Below are positions 26,586-35,025 of a stretch of 64,000 bases of DNA, piece after piece (the first letter of the stretch is position 1; the number at the start of each line of letters is the position of its first letter). The DNA lies in NCBI GenBank assembly GCA_028716385.1, contig JAQUPX010000002.1, positions 62,001 through 126,000 of the forward strand, given 5' to 3'. The notes under the pieces were generated by a model, which ran no database searches, was not told the DNA's origin, and saw only the letters and a list, made by a program, of their open reading frames with translations. The translations under genes were made by a program, and so were the position numbers. Origin of the DNA: a bacterium (GTDB lineage Bacteria; Hydrothermota; UBA3073; JACQXS01; JAQTXJ01).

Positions 26586-27422
26586 TCACCGTCTATCCTT
26601 ACAAATAAGTACTCTTGGCTTTCCGGATAAGTCATTTACGAAGGCTATATCCTTAAACCGTTTTTTCGCTTCTTGTTCCAATATATCCCTTTGTTCAGGA
26701 GAAAATTCCAATATAAGACCACCGTTTCTATTTAACTGTGTAGGAGAATCGTTTATGATTCTACGAATAACGGCTAATCCATCTTTTCCACCGTCCAAAG
26801 CCACCTTTGACTCAAACGTTTTTACTTCCTCCTGTAATGTCGGTATAATTGATGTGGGGATATATGGAGGATTTGATACTATAAAATCTGCTTGTATATT
26901 TATTGCGCTTAATAAATCAGCCTCTATAAAATGCACCCTATTATTTACACCGTGTATTTTTGCATTCATCTGAGCTAATGTCGGTTTAATTATGTCTATG
27001 GCGTAAGCTACTGCAGAAGGCAAATGTTTCAGAAGCGTAATTGCAATTATCCCGCTTCCTGTACCTATCTCAACGATTTTAGGTTCTGGATTATCTCTTG
27101 CCAGTTTTAAGACAGTCTCGATTAAAGTTTCTGTTTCAGGACGGGGAATAAGTATCGGGGGCTCAATAACAAACTCCAGTCCGTAAAAAAATGTTTTGGA
27201 AGTTATGTATTGGATTGGCTCGTGTTTAAGTCGTCTTTCTAAAAGATTGGTTATGGTTTGCGCTTCATTATCGGTGATAATTCTGTTATGTTGGAGATAA
27301 AGATTTACTTTATCTATCTTCAGGACGTAGCCGGTTATTATTTCTGCTTCTGTTTGGGGACTTTCAAAACCTTTATTCTTTAGGGTTTGTGTTACCTGTT
27401 TCAATACTTCTTCTATTTTCAT
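26586..27422 (-). CDS. prmC: release-factor glutamine methyltransferase
   Basis: A 278-residue SAM-dependent methyltransferase that methylates the GGQ glutamine of release factors. Motif I is VEIGTGSGIIAITLLKHL; the substrate motif NPPY is in DFIVSNPPYIPTS; the N-terminal domain shows PIQYITSKTFFYGLEFVIEPPILIPRPETE. Its start overlaps the end of prfA by 50 bases, so enzyme and substrate genes are translationally coupled, a widespread arrangement. Confidence 0.95.
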   Translation of the reverse strand: MKIEEVLKQVTQTLKNKGFESPQTEAEIITGYVLKIDKVNLYLQHNRIITDNEAQTITNLLERRLKHEPIQYITSKTFFYGLEFVIEPPILIPRPETETLIETVLKLARDNPEPKIVEIGTGSGIIAITLLKHLPSAVAYAIDIIKPTLAQMNAKIHGVNNRVHFIEADLLSAINIQADFIVSNPPYIPTSIIPTLQEEVKTFESKVALDGGKDGLAVIRRIINDSPTQLNRNGGLILEFSPEQRDILEQEAKKRFKDIAFVNDLSGKPRVLICKDRR

Positions 27423-28461
27423 CTTGTAGTGCGGTTATAAACTCATCTAAATCTCCGTTAAGTATCATATCGAGTTTGTGCAGGGAAAGGTTTATTCTGT
27501 GGTCGGTAACTCTTTGTTGTGTGAAATTATAAGTTCGTATCTTCTCAGACCTGTCACCTGAACCTATTTGTTGGGTTCTCGTGGCTTGAATTTCGGAATG
27601 ATGTTTTTCCGCCGCTTCGGCATAGATTTTTGCATATAATATTTTCATAGCGCGTTCGCGGTTTTGTAATTGGGAACGTTCATCCTGACAAGTTACAATC
27701 AGGTTAGTCGGAATATATATAAGTCTTACTGCGGATTCAACTTTATTTACGTTCTGCCCGCCGTGTCCGCCGGCTCGATAAGTCTCAATTCTTATGTCTT
27801 CGGGATTAATTTTCGCGTCTACTTCGGATGCTTCGGGTAAAACGGCTACGGTAACGGTAGAAGTATGTATTCTACCGCTGGATTCAGTTTTCGGGACTCT
27901 TTGTACCCTGTGTGTTCCGCTTTCATATTTTAAAAATTTATATACGTTTTTACCTTTTACGTTAAAGATAACTTCTTTAATGCCGCCAATTTCAGTTGAG
28001 TGGTTTGACATAATGTCAACCTGCCATCGTTTGCTTTCGGCATATTTCAGATACATTCTGAACAAATCACCTGCAAAAATAGAAGCTTCGTCACCGCCTG
28101 CGCCCTGTCTTATTTCCATTATTGCATTACGTGAATCATTCGGGTCATTAGGAGTAAAAAAATCAATTATCTCTTTCAGAATGCCTGCTTTCTCGGATTC
28201 AAGTTCGGCAATTTCTTCTTTGGCAAGGGCTTTCAATTCTTCATCATTAGAGGATAAAACCTTATTGTCTTCGGAAATCTTTGTTTCTACGACTTGATAC
28301 CTTTCCCAAATCCTGACAGCTTCGGTAAGACCGTTAGCTTCCTGGGAAAGAGCGACGAATTTGTTCCTGTCCTTTATGGCATCAGGAGAGGAAAGATACG
28401 TGTTGATTTCGTTCAGCCTTTTTTCCGCTTCTTTTAGTTTTTCTATCAGTCCAGGTTGCAT
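27373..28461 (-). CDS. prfA: peptide chain release factor 1
   Basis: A 362-residue class I release factor for UAA/UAG. The catalytic GGQ is in AGGHGGQNVNKVESAV. The stop-codon-reading region RVQRVPKTESSGRIHTSTVTVAVLP carries the P-x-T tripeptide of RF1 rather than the SPF of RF2. Length and domain order are normal. Upstream member of prfA-prmC. Confidence 0.96.
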   Translation of the reverse strand: MQPGLIEKLKEAEKRLNEINTYLSSPDAIKDRNKFVALSQEANGLTEAVRIWERYQVVETKISEDNKVLSSNDEELKALAKEEIAELESEKAGILKEIIDFFTPNDPNDSRNAIMEIRQGAGGDEASIFAGDLFRMYLKYAESKRWQVDIMSNHSTEIGGIKEVIFNVKGKNVYKFLKYESGTHRVQRVPKTESSGRIHTSTVTVAVLPEASEVDAKINPEDIRIETYRAGGHGGQNVNKVESAVRLIYIPTNLIVTCQDERSQLQNRERAMKILYAKIYAEAAEKHHSEIQATRTQQIGSGDRSEKIRTYNFTQQRVTDHRINLSLHKLDMILNGDLDEFITALQDENRRSIETGNTNPKE

Positions 28462-28540
28462 ATTAGATAAAAGGAATTACTACTTTTTTTATAAATGTCA
28501 ACTTTTAAAATAATAAGTGATAACTTGATAACGCAAAAAG

Positions 28541-28563
28541 AAAAAGGCGATGTTTCCATCGCC
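28541..28563 (-). terminator. rho-independent terminator of the selenoprotein gene
   Basis: On the minus strand GGCGATG-gaaa-CATCGCC (28563-28546) is followed by TTTTT (28545-28541) and further T-rich sequence. It lies 28 bases after the stop codon at 28591. Confidence 0.88.
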
Positions 28564-28590
28564 CTTCCTTTTGTTTGAAATAAATATCGG

Positions 28591-29358
28591 TTACTTAAAC
28601 ATTACTACTTTTCCTGTTAAATTGACATCCCCATTATTAAATCTGCAAAAATACATTCCTACCGGAACTTCTCTGCCGTTATTGTCTTTCCTGTCCCATT
28701 TTACAGTAGAATTAGGAGCTAAAGAAAAAGACTTTACTACTCTTCCGGTTAAGTCTTGAATCTGTAAGTCTCCGGCAGTTTTTATCCCTTTGGCGCTAAT
28801 CATCATAGCAACCTTGAATGGATTAGGAGATAATACTAATGTGGGGTTTTGCACTGTTGAAACTGTGTTAGGTTCTTCTATCCCAATTAAACAAGAATCT
28901 ATATAGCTTTTGATTTGTGCTTCGCAATATCCTCCCGGTATCCCGTGAAATACTTTCCCGTTGGGTCTAATAATATAATTGAGCGGAATAGCGCTAGTTA
29001 TATAATATAGACTGAATGCAGAACTTGACGCATCCAGCAGAAAAAGAGCGCTGTTTCCTCTTGCATATTGTTTCAATATGTCCTGTGTTCCCCCTATATT
29101 AATTGCAAGTATCCTCAATTTTGATGTTGTGAATGAATCTTGTATGGCTGTCAAACTTGACAGTTCTGATAAGCAGGTAGGTCAAGTTGAACTCCAGAAG
29201 TTAAGCCAAACTACTTTTCCCAGAAATTCAGAAAGCGGATGGTTAACACCGTTAGTATCCGGAAGTGTGAACCCTGGAGCTGTCTGTCCCGCACTCGGGT
29301 ATGCAAAACATGATGATGCCATAATCATCATGCATCCTATCAAAACAAGTTTCTTCAT
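28591..29358 (-). CDS. probable selenocysteine-containing TlpA-like thioredoxin with C-terminal sorting domain
   Basis: Read from ATG at 29358 to the stop at 28591, with the in-frame TGA at 29184-29182 decoded as Sec, this is a 255-residue protein. Residues 1-20 are a signal peptide (MKKLVLIGCMMIMASSCFA). Residues 21-165 are a TlpA/thioredoxin fold: GQTAPGFTLPDTNG, KVVWLNFWSST-U59-PTCLSEL, then a cis-Pro region at Pro125 (AIPLNYIIRPNGKVFHG). The TGA replaces the first, nucleophilic Cys of the C-P-x-C site, while Cys62 is kept. Residues about 172-255 (VLSPNPFKVAMMI ... DLTGRVVKSFSL ... GMYFCRFNNG) are a FlgD/T9SS-type C-terminal domain. A GGGGGG ribosome-binding site precedes the ATG. Predicted role: disulfide or peroxide chemistry outside the cytoplasm. 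The alternative is a pseudogene or a TGC/TGT to TGA error. Confidence 0.82.
29148..29163 (-). promoter_or_regulatory. candidate bacterial SECIS hairpin
   Basis: CTGTCAAGTTTGACAG on the coding (minus) strand is a perfect inverted repeat: stem CTGTC/GACAG with apical loop AAGTTT containing GU. It begins 18 nt after the TGA, within the coding sequence. In the best-studied bacterial elements a short stem with a GU-containing loop lies a similar distance downstream and binds SelB. The bulged U of the E. coli type is not evident. Confidence 0.45.
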
Positions 29359-29951
29359 TTCCCCCCCTTTTTCTTTCTATTTAACTTCTTATTCTTACCA
29401 TAAGTAAAGTAAATGCATTTTTTATCAATTATACGTATATGAACATAATTTTCTTTTTTGGCAAGTAAAAAATTAAAAATTTTATTTTGCTTGCAGATTT
29501 GTGTCTACTGTGAGCAGAAACGAGAATCCCAAAAAGAAGAATTTGGACGCTGATAAACGCAGATTATCAAGATTTTTTAAGCCTTTAAGATTACAGATTA
29601 AAAGATTATATCGTTTTTTAATTAAAGCCTTTATTTTTTCTTTAGATTTTTCATCTTCGACTCAGAATATCTAGCAGAGCTGGATAAGATTTTCTAAAGG
29701 TAAAACATAAGGACTTTTACAGAAAAAGAAATAACGAAATCCGCTCGAACAAAAAAATTACATACTCACAACATATTGATATGATACCACAAAACCACTA
29801 TATATAGGAAAAGACAACTATTTATTGCAAAATATGGTTTTTGAATTGCCCATTAGTCAAGCTTTTCGAGGATGGAAATTAAAAAAATGCCAAAATTTCA
29901 ATTAAAATGAAAAAAGACGATGGAAAATATGTCGAATTGCAAAAAAAAGGC
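29359..29951. other. non-coding region between the selenoprotein gene and dnaJ
   Basis: About 590 bases with no credible reading frame on either strand. It is very AT-rich. A degenerate stretch around 29549-29580 (GGACGCTGATAAACGCAGATT) resembles the repetitive 'CGCAGATTA' spacer sequence seen elsewhere in the window. TCTAGCAGAGCTGGATAA (29670-29687) is close to a segment of the 53860 repeat read in reverse. A possible -10 (TATAAT on the minus strand) lies near 29430-29440 for the selenoprotein gene. No tRNA or other RNA gene recognised. Confidence 0.5.
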
Positions 29952-31067
29952 TTAAATAAGAGTACCTAATTCTTTAATCTTTTGTTCTGCTTCTCTGGAT
30001 AGGTTTTTGGGGGTATCTATGTAAACTTCTACTAACTCATCGCCTCTTCCGTAGCCATTCAAGACCGGCATGCCTTTACCGTGCAGTCTGAAAACCTTTC
30101 CTGTAGGTGTTCCTTTTGGAATGGTCAATAAAACCTTCCCGTCTATGATTGGAACTTCAATGCTTCCGCCAAGTGTAGCTACCGGAAAAGATATCGGTAC
30201 CCTTATTATCAGATTATTGTTATCTCTTTTTAATACGGGGTCTTCTGTTTCTTCTATTACGACAATTAAATCACCGGCGGGACCACCGTCACTTCCTGCA
30301 TTTCCTTGCCCTTTCAAAACAATATAATTCCCTTCCTTTACACCGGCAGGTATTTTAACCGATACGTTTGAAACTTTCTCTGTTTTTCCTTTTCCTTTAC
30401 ATTCTGCGCAAATCTTCTCTACTGTTTTTCCCCTGCCACGACAGGCATTGCAGGTCGTTATGTTTACCATTTGTCCAAATATGGAAGAAACTGTTCTTCT
30501 TATCTGTCCCGTTCCCTTGCAGGTATTGCAGATTCTATCCCCGGTTCCGCCAAACCCTTTACATACGGGGCATGCTTCATACCTTCTGATTCTGATTTCT
30601 TTCGTTACTCCCTTATATATTTCCTGTAAAGTCAACGTAACTCTTAGTTGAACGTCCTGTCCTCTAACACCGCCTCTTCCTCTACCCATTCGTCTGCCAA
30701 AAATGTCTTCCCCTCCGGTATTAGTCTCGAATCCGCCGCCAAAAAATCCCTTGAATAGGTTTCCAACTATATCATTTAGGTCTTCCTGATGTGTAAAATT
30801 ATCCCAGGTAAATCCACCGGGGCCAAACTGAGAATCTACGCCCTCATGCCCACGCATATCATACATTTGTCTTTTGTTCGGGTCTATAAGGACTTCGTAA
30901 GCCTCGGAAACTTCTTTAAACTTCTCTTCCGCAGTTTTCTTATCCTTCTCGGTGTTCATATCCGGATGGTACTTGCGGGCTAATTTCTTATATGCTTCTT
31001 TTATCTGCTCCGACGTAGCCTCACGAGTAATCTCAAGAATTTCGTAATAGTCTCTTTTTGTAGCCAT
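29952..31067 (-). CDS. dnaJ: chaperone DnaJ
   Basis: A 371-residue type I J-protein, co-chaperone of DnaK. The J domain (residues 1-70) has the HPD motif in KYHPDMN. A Gly/Phe-rich linker follows (GPGGFTWDNF, GGGFETNTGGEDIFG). Four zinc-binding CxxCxGxG repeats come next (CPVCKGFG, CNTCKGTG, CNACRGRG, CAECKGKG), then the two client-binding C-terminal domains. dnaK and grpE are not adjacent. An AAGGAG lies about 15 bases before the ATG. Confidence 0.97.
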   Translation of the reverse strand: MATKRDYYEILEITREATSEQIKEAYKKLARKYHPDMNTEKDKKTAEEKFKEVSEAYEVLIDPNKRQMYDMRGHEGVDSQFGPGGFTWDNFTHQEDLNDIVGNLFKGFFGGGFETNTGGEDIFGRRMGRGRGGVRGQDVQLRVTLTLQEIYKGVTKEIRIRRYEACPVCKGFGGTGDRICNTCKGTGQIRRTVSSIFGQMVNITTCNACRGRGKTVEKICAECKGKGKTEKVSNVSVKIPAGVKEGNYIVLKGQGNAGSDGGPAGDLIVVIEETEDPVLKRDNNNLIIRVPISFPVATLGGSIEVPIIDGKVLLTIPKGTPTGKVFRLHGKGMPVLNGYGRGDELVEVYIDTPKNLSREAEQKIKELGTLI

Positions 31068-31180
31068 ACTATGTTAAGCAACTCCTTACATATTTGATAA
31101 CGTTTTCATTAAAAAGATTCAATATACTTAACAACTTACAATTAAATAGGATTTTGTCAAAACAAAAAATCAAAGATATC

Positions 31181-31215
31181 TTGACATTCTTTGTTGGTAT
31201 ATTACTATTTACCAA
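31181..31215 (+). promoter_or_regulatory. queH-recJ promoter with inverted repeat
   Basis: -35 TTGACA (31181-31186), 16-nt spacer, -10 TACTAT (31203-31208). The arms TTGGTA (31194-31199) and TACCAA (31210-31215) flank the -10 symmetrically, a possible operator. ATG follows 19 bases after the -10; no Shine-Dalgarno. Confidence 0.4.
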
Positions 31216-31227
31216 TAATCACTAAAT

Positions 31228-31770
31228 ATGGTGGATAAAAAAGTTTTATTACATATATGTTGTGCTCCTTGTGCTACCGTTGCAATAGAAACATTGAAAA
31301 ACGAACAGTGTAAAATAGAGGGCTACTTTTTTAACCCCAACATTTATCCGGAAGAAGAATATCAAAAAAGGCTACAATCTGCCGAAAAACTATTAAAGAT
31401 ACTTGATGTTGACTTAATTACGGAAGAATACAAGCCGGAAGATTGGAAGAAAACAGTCAAAGGAATGGAAAAAGAAAAGGAAGGCGGGCAAAGGTGCGCG
31501 CAGTGCTTTAAGTTTAGATTAGAAGCTGCTGCTAAAAAAGCTAAAGAAAAAAACATTTCAAATTTTACAACTACCCTCACCCTGTCCCCTCACAAAAATG
31601 AAAAACTAATCAACTCTATCGGACAAGAAATAGGGGAGAGGTGTAGTATAAATTTTATAAAGTACGACTTCAAAAAAAATGGTGGATTTCAAAAAAGTAT
31701 TACTTTGTCGAAACAGTATGGTATTTACAGACAGTCATACTGTGGGTGTGAATTTGGAAAATCAATATGA
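31228..31770 (+). CDS. queH: epoxyqueuosine reductase QueH
   Basis: A 180-residue protein carrying the QueH (DUF208) Cys sets: HICCAPC near the N-terminus, RCAQCF in the middle, and YCGCEF at the end. Other signatures are GYFFNPNIYPEEEYQKR and FTTTLTLSPHKN. QueH reduces epoxyqueuosine to queuosine in tRNA anticodons using Fe-S/iron chemistry and replaces QueG in many bacteria. The stop overlaps the recJ start (ATGA), so the two are co-translated. Confidence 0.92.
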   Translation: MVDKKVLLHICCAPCATVAIETLKNEQCKIEGYFFNPNIYPEEEYQKRLQSAEKLLKILDVDLITEEYKPEDWKKTVKGMEKEKEGGQRCAQCFKFRLEAAAKKAKEKNISNFTTTLTLSPHKNEKLINSIGQEIGERCSINFIKYDFKKNGGFQKSITLSKQYGIYRQSYCGCEFGKSI

Positions 31771-33452
31771 AAACAAATTGGTTGTTGAAAGAAAATTTGG
31801 ATTTGGGTGAAGCGACGAACATAGCTAATAGATTGAACATAGAAAAAACGACTGTGGAGTTGGCGATGAGTAAAAATTATAGGACTCCTGACGAGATTTA
31901 TAGTTTTCTTAATCCGGAACTTAGTAATCTTCATGACCCGTTTTTGTTTTCTCAAATGGAGATAGCAGTTGAAAGAATAGTAAGGGCAGTCAATGCAAAA
32001 GAGAAGGTTCTTATATATGGAGATTATGATGTGGACGGAACAACGGGAACTGCATTTTTGTATCACATATTAAAGAAGATGGGAACTGTTCCGGATTTTT
32101 ATATCCCGAATCGCGTGAGTGAAGGATATGGATTGACGGAAGCAGGAGTTGAATACTGTTTGAAATCTTATGCAAACTTAATAATAACTGTAGACTGTGG
32201 TATGGGTGCAGGGGAAAGAGTTAAGTTGTTACAGAAAAACGGAAAAGACGTAATCATTATTGACCACCATGAAGGGACCGGGGAAATATTACCGGCGGTT
32301 GCGGTGATTAATTCCAAAATTGAAAACTACCCTTTCAGAGAACTATCGGCTTGCGGTATAGTATTTAAACTTGGGCAAGCAATCTTTGAAAGAACCAAAA
32401 TGGATAAAGAGGAGTTGTGGGATTATTTAGACTTAGTTGCCCTTGCTACGGTATGTGATGTAACTCCCCTAATAGATGAAAATAGAATATTCGTAAAAGA
32501 AGGTTTAAAGGTTTTATCAAAGACAAAAAATATAGGGCTGCAAAAGTTAATGGAAAAAACAAGACTTAGTGGCCAAAAGTTAAGCCCATACCAACTGGGG
32601 TTTATTTTGGGACCACGGATAAATGCAAAAGGAAGATTGGGAGATGCAAAAGAAACAGTAAATTTATTCACGACTCAAGATGGGGAAGAGGCAGCTAAAA
32701 TTGGACAGGCATTAGAAAACGAAAATAACGAAAGACAAAAAATACAAAAACAAATCGTCCAGGAAGCAGAACAGGAAATTAAAGATGTATCCGAGGTTAT
32801 CATAATTGCAAAAGAAGGGTGGCATCCTGGAGTAATAGGTATTGCTGCTTCCAAACTTGCGGATAAGTTCTATAGACCGACAATGCTTATCGCATTAAAT
32901 GGAGATATAGGTAGAGGATCGGCTAGGTCAATACCGGAATTCAATATTTATGAAGCTCTGTCTAAATGTAAAGAACTTTTCTCCGCTTTTGGGGGACATA
33001 AAGCTGCCGCAGGCTTTACCATAAAAAAAGAAAATATCCCCCTCCTTAAAGATAAAATAATAGAGAGAACTAACATTAAAGTTTTAGTAAAGGATTTGAT
33101 ACCTAAGATTATAATAGATAAGAAGTTAAGTATTCCATTAATAAGTGAAAAGTTGGTGGATGAATTAGAGAAGATAGAACCTTTTGGATGTGGAAATTCG
33201 AAACCGATGTTCGTAAGTACCGGGCTTCAGGTAATAGGATATCCAAGAATTGTGGGTAATAATCATATAAAATTTAAGGTAAGAGGGGATAATAAAATGG
33301 GGGAGGTGATAGGTTTTGGATTAAAGGAAATGTTAATGGGGACTGGGGAGTACATAGATTTGGTTTATGAATTAAAAAGAGAAAACCGGGGTGCAAGCTC
33401 CAAGATAATGCTTTATGCAAAGGATATAGACAAAAATGGCAAAAGATCATAG
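31767..33452 (+). CDS. recJ: single-stranded-DNA exonuclease RecJ
   Basis: A 561-residue 5'-3' exonuclease of the DHH superfamily. Motifs: YGDYDVDGTTGTA (motif I), IIDHHEG (DHH, motif III), ALATVCDVTPL (motif IV), GRLGDA, and GGHKAAAGFTI in the DHHA1 domain. The C-terminal OB-like domain is present. Length matches the compact RecJ class. It overlaps queH upstream by 4 bases and the TPR gene downstream by 17 bases. Confidence 0.95.
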   Translation: MKTNWLLKENLDLGEATNIANRLNIEKTTVELAMSKNYRTPDEIYSFLNPELSNLHDPFLFSQMEIAVERIVRAVNAKEKVLIYGDYDVDGTTGTAFLYHILKKMGTVPDFYIPNRVSEGYGLTEAGVEYCLKSYANLIITVDCGMGAGERVKLLQKNGKDVIIIDHHEGTGEILPAVAVINSKIENYPFRELSACGIVFKLGQAIFERTKMDKEELWDYLDLVALATVCDVTPLIDENRIFVKEGLKVLSKTKNIGLQKLMEKTRLSGQKLSPYQLGFILGPRINAKGRLGDAKETVNLFTTQDGEEAAKIGQALENENNERQKIQKQIVQEAEQEIKDVSEVIIIAKEGWHPGVIGIAASKLADKFYRPTMLIALNGDIGRGSARSIPEFNIYEALSKCKELFSAFGGHKAAAGFTIKKENIPLLKDKIIERTNIKVLVKDLIPKIIIDKKLSIPLISEKLVDELEKIEPFGCGNSKPMFVSTGLQVIGYPRIVGNNHIKFKVRGDNKMGEVIGFGLKEMLMGTGEYIDLVYELKRENRGASSKIMLYAKDIDKNGKRS

Positions 33453-34074
33453 AAAAATAACAAAGAAGGATTTAAAAAAGGATAAGTTTGTAGAAGAAGG
33501 AATGATGTTTGCAAAATGGATGTATAAACATAAAACCGCTGCACAGTATATAATAATTGGGGCTGTAATCGTTGTGGCGGCAGGGGTTTATTTCTACTGG
33601 ACAGGACAGACAAAGAACAATAGAGCAAAAGAAGCTTATACTACCGCTCTTATTGAATACAATAAAGGAAACATAGAAGGCGCATTGACAAATTTTGAAG
33701 ATATATCTAAGTTGTATGGCAAAACACAGTACGGAATAAATGCCGGTTACTGGCTAGCAAATATCTATTACCTTGAAGGGAAATATAAAGAATCACAGGA
33801 AGCCTACGAAACTTATATTAAAAAAGGAAAAGACGAACTACTTATCCAATCTTCTCAACTCGGAATTGCAGATTCTTATCTCCAAACCGGTGATAATTTG
33901 AAAGCTGCGCAAAAATACGAGGACTTTAGCTCTAAATACCCGAAATCATTACTAACACCAAAGGCTTTATCTCAAGCAATCAAATGTTACAAGCTTCTCG
34001 GCAACACAGAACACATAAACGCACTAAACACAACCCTTAACAAAAACTTCCCAAACTCACAATACGTCAAATAG
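33436..34074 (+). CDS. membrane-anchored TPR protein
   Basis: A 212-residue protein: a basic N-terminus, one transmembrane helix (about residues 37-56, YIIIGAVIVVAAGVYFYW), then TPR-like helices (AYTTALIEYNKGNIEGALTNFEDI, GYWLANIYYLEGKYKESQEAYETYI, LGIADSYLQTGDNLKAAQKYEDF). The layout is like YfgM/YbgF-type envelope proteins with the TPR part outside. Translation is coupled to recJ. Partner unknown. Confidence 0.78.
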   Translation: MAKDHRKITKKDLKKDKFVEEGMMFAKWMYKHKTAAQYIIIGAVIVVAAGVYFYWTGQTKNNRAKEAYTTALIEYNKGNIEGALTNFEDISKLYGKTQYGINAGYWLANIYYLEGKYKESQEAYETYIKKGKDELLIQSSQLGIADSYLQTGDNLKAAQKYEDFSSKYPKSLLTPKALSQAIKCYKLLGNTEHINALNTTLNKNFPNSQYVK

Positions 34075-34590
34075 AACTACCATCTGATAATAAACCTTAT
34101 GTAAACCAATGGTGGTTATTGGGATTGCGGGTGGAAATGCTTTGGGGTGGATTTTGTGCTAATTCTCCCCCATTTTAAAAATATGGCTACATTTTGACGC
34201 ATTGAAAACTTGTTTTTGATGTTAGGAATGTTTGATAATTTTTTCTCCTGTAAAATTTTTTGAAAGTCAATTCTGTTTTGCAATGTTTTTCTCTTGAAAA
34301 ATTTTTCATTTGTAATAAAAAGAAAAGCAAGTTTTGTGACAAACTTATTTAAATTGTTTTGATTTTATCGGAATTTGTTGTTTGGATTTTCTTGTTCCCT
34401 TCTAAACTTTAGTTTTTGTCCCCTGTTTTTATCTGATTATTATTTTTAGATGGTGGAATTTGAAGAGAAAGTATACTTTAGTGGTTCAAGAAAGAGGCAA
34501 ATTTCTCCTGTATGTGGGAACTTTTAGGTATATTCTATGGGAAGTCTCTTTTATTTTCTATGTGTTTTGCTGTTAATCGGCAACTATCTG
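34075..34590. other. non-coding spacer between convergent genes
   Basis: About 515 bases, T-rich on the plus strand, with no reading frame above noise and no clear hairpin-plus-T-run terminator or RNA gene. Near 34560-34615 there is a degenerate 'TTAATCGGCAACTATCTGTTATCTG' stretch resembling spacer sequence seen at 26560 and 46270. Nothing assignable. Confidence 0.5.
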
Positions 34591-35025
34591 TTATCTGTTT
34601 TTGAGGTGAACGGACGATGGTGGATAGTAGATTTTGTATTCATAGGTTATCTCCGTTACGGACTTTAACATATTGGATACCGAGCAGTACTTATCGATTG
34701 ATAAGTCTATGGCATGTATTACTTTGTCAGGGGGGAGGTCGCCATACAACTTGTATATGAGTCTTATTTTTTTGTATATTTTAGGGTGTTCTTCTGCTCT
34801 TTCTCCCTGGACTACGATTTCAAATTTAGTGAATTCAAGTTTCATCTTCTTTAATATTGAGACAATATCCATGCCGGTGCATCCTGTTAGTGCGGCAAGC
34901 AATAGTTCCATTGGTGTTGCCCCTGCCCCATTCTCTTTTAATGTGTCCATAACTATCTTGTTCCCTGAAGTAGTCATAGCCACAAACTCCATATCTTTTA
35001 TAAAGGTAGTTTTAACTTCTGTCAT
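34591..35025 (-). CDS. OsmC-family protein
   Basis: A 144-residue OsmC/Ohr-like protein. Conserved features are the central helix PMELLLAALTGCTGMDIVSILKKM with the first reactive Cys, and the second Cys in IDKYCSVSNML. OsmC proteins reduce organic hydroperoxides with this thiol pair; many members (YhfA-like) have unknown substrates. A GGAGG Shine-Dalgarno is present. The ATG overlaps the stop of cca (ATGA), so the two genes are coupled. Confidence 0.9.
   Translation of the reverse strand: MTEVKTTFIKDMEFVAMTTSGNKIVMDTLKENGAGATPMELLLAALTGCTGMDIVSILKKMKLEFTKFEIVVQGERAEEHPKIYKKIRLIYKLYGDLPPDKVIHAIDLSIDKYCSVSNMLKSVTEITYEYKIYYPPSSVHLKNR

Noticed and set aside
29182..29184. The in-frame TGA as evidence of a reassigned genetic code (TGA read as Gly or Trp).
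   Set aside because: Many genes here end normally at TGA (rnfD, gpsA, ymdB-like, pilC, OsmC, cca), and reading through them would create long non-homologous tails. The TGA position matches Cys, not Gly or Trp.
31580..31660. CCCTCACCCTGTCCCCT...AGGGGAGAGG in queH as another inserted repeat.
   Set aside because: The encoded TTTLTLSPHKN is conserved QueH sequence, so this is native coding DNA.
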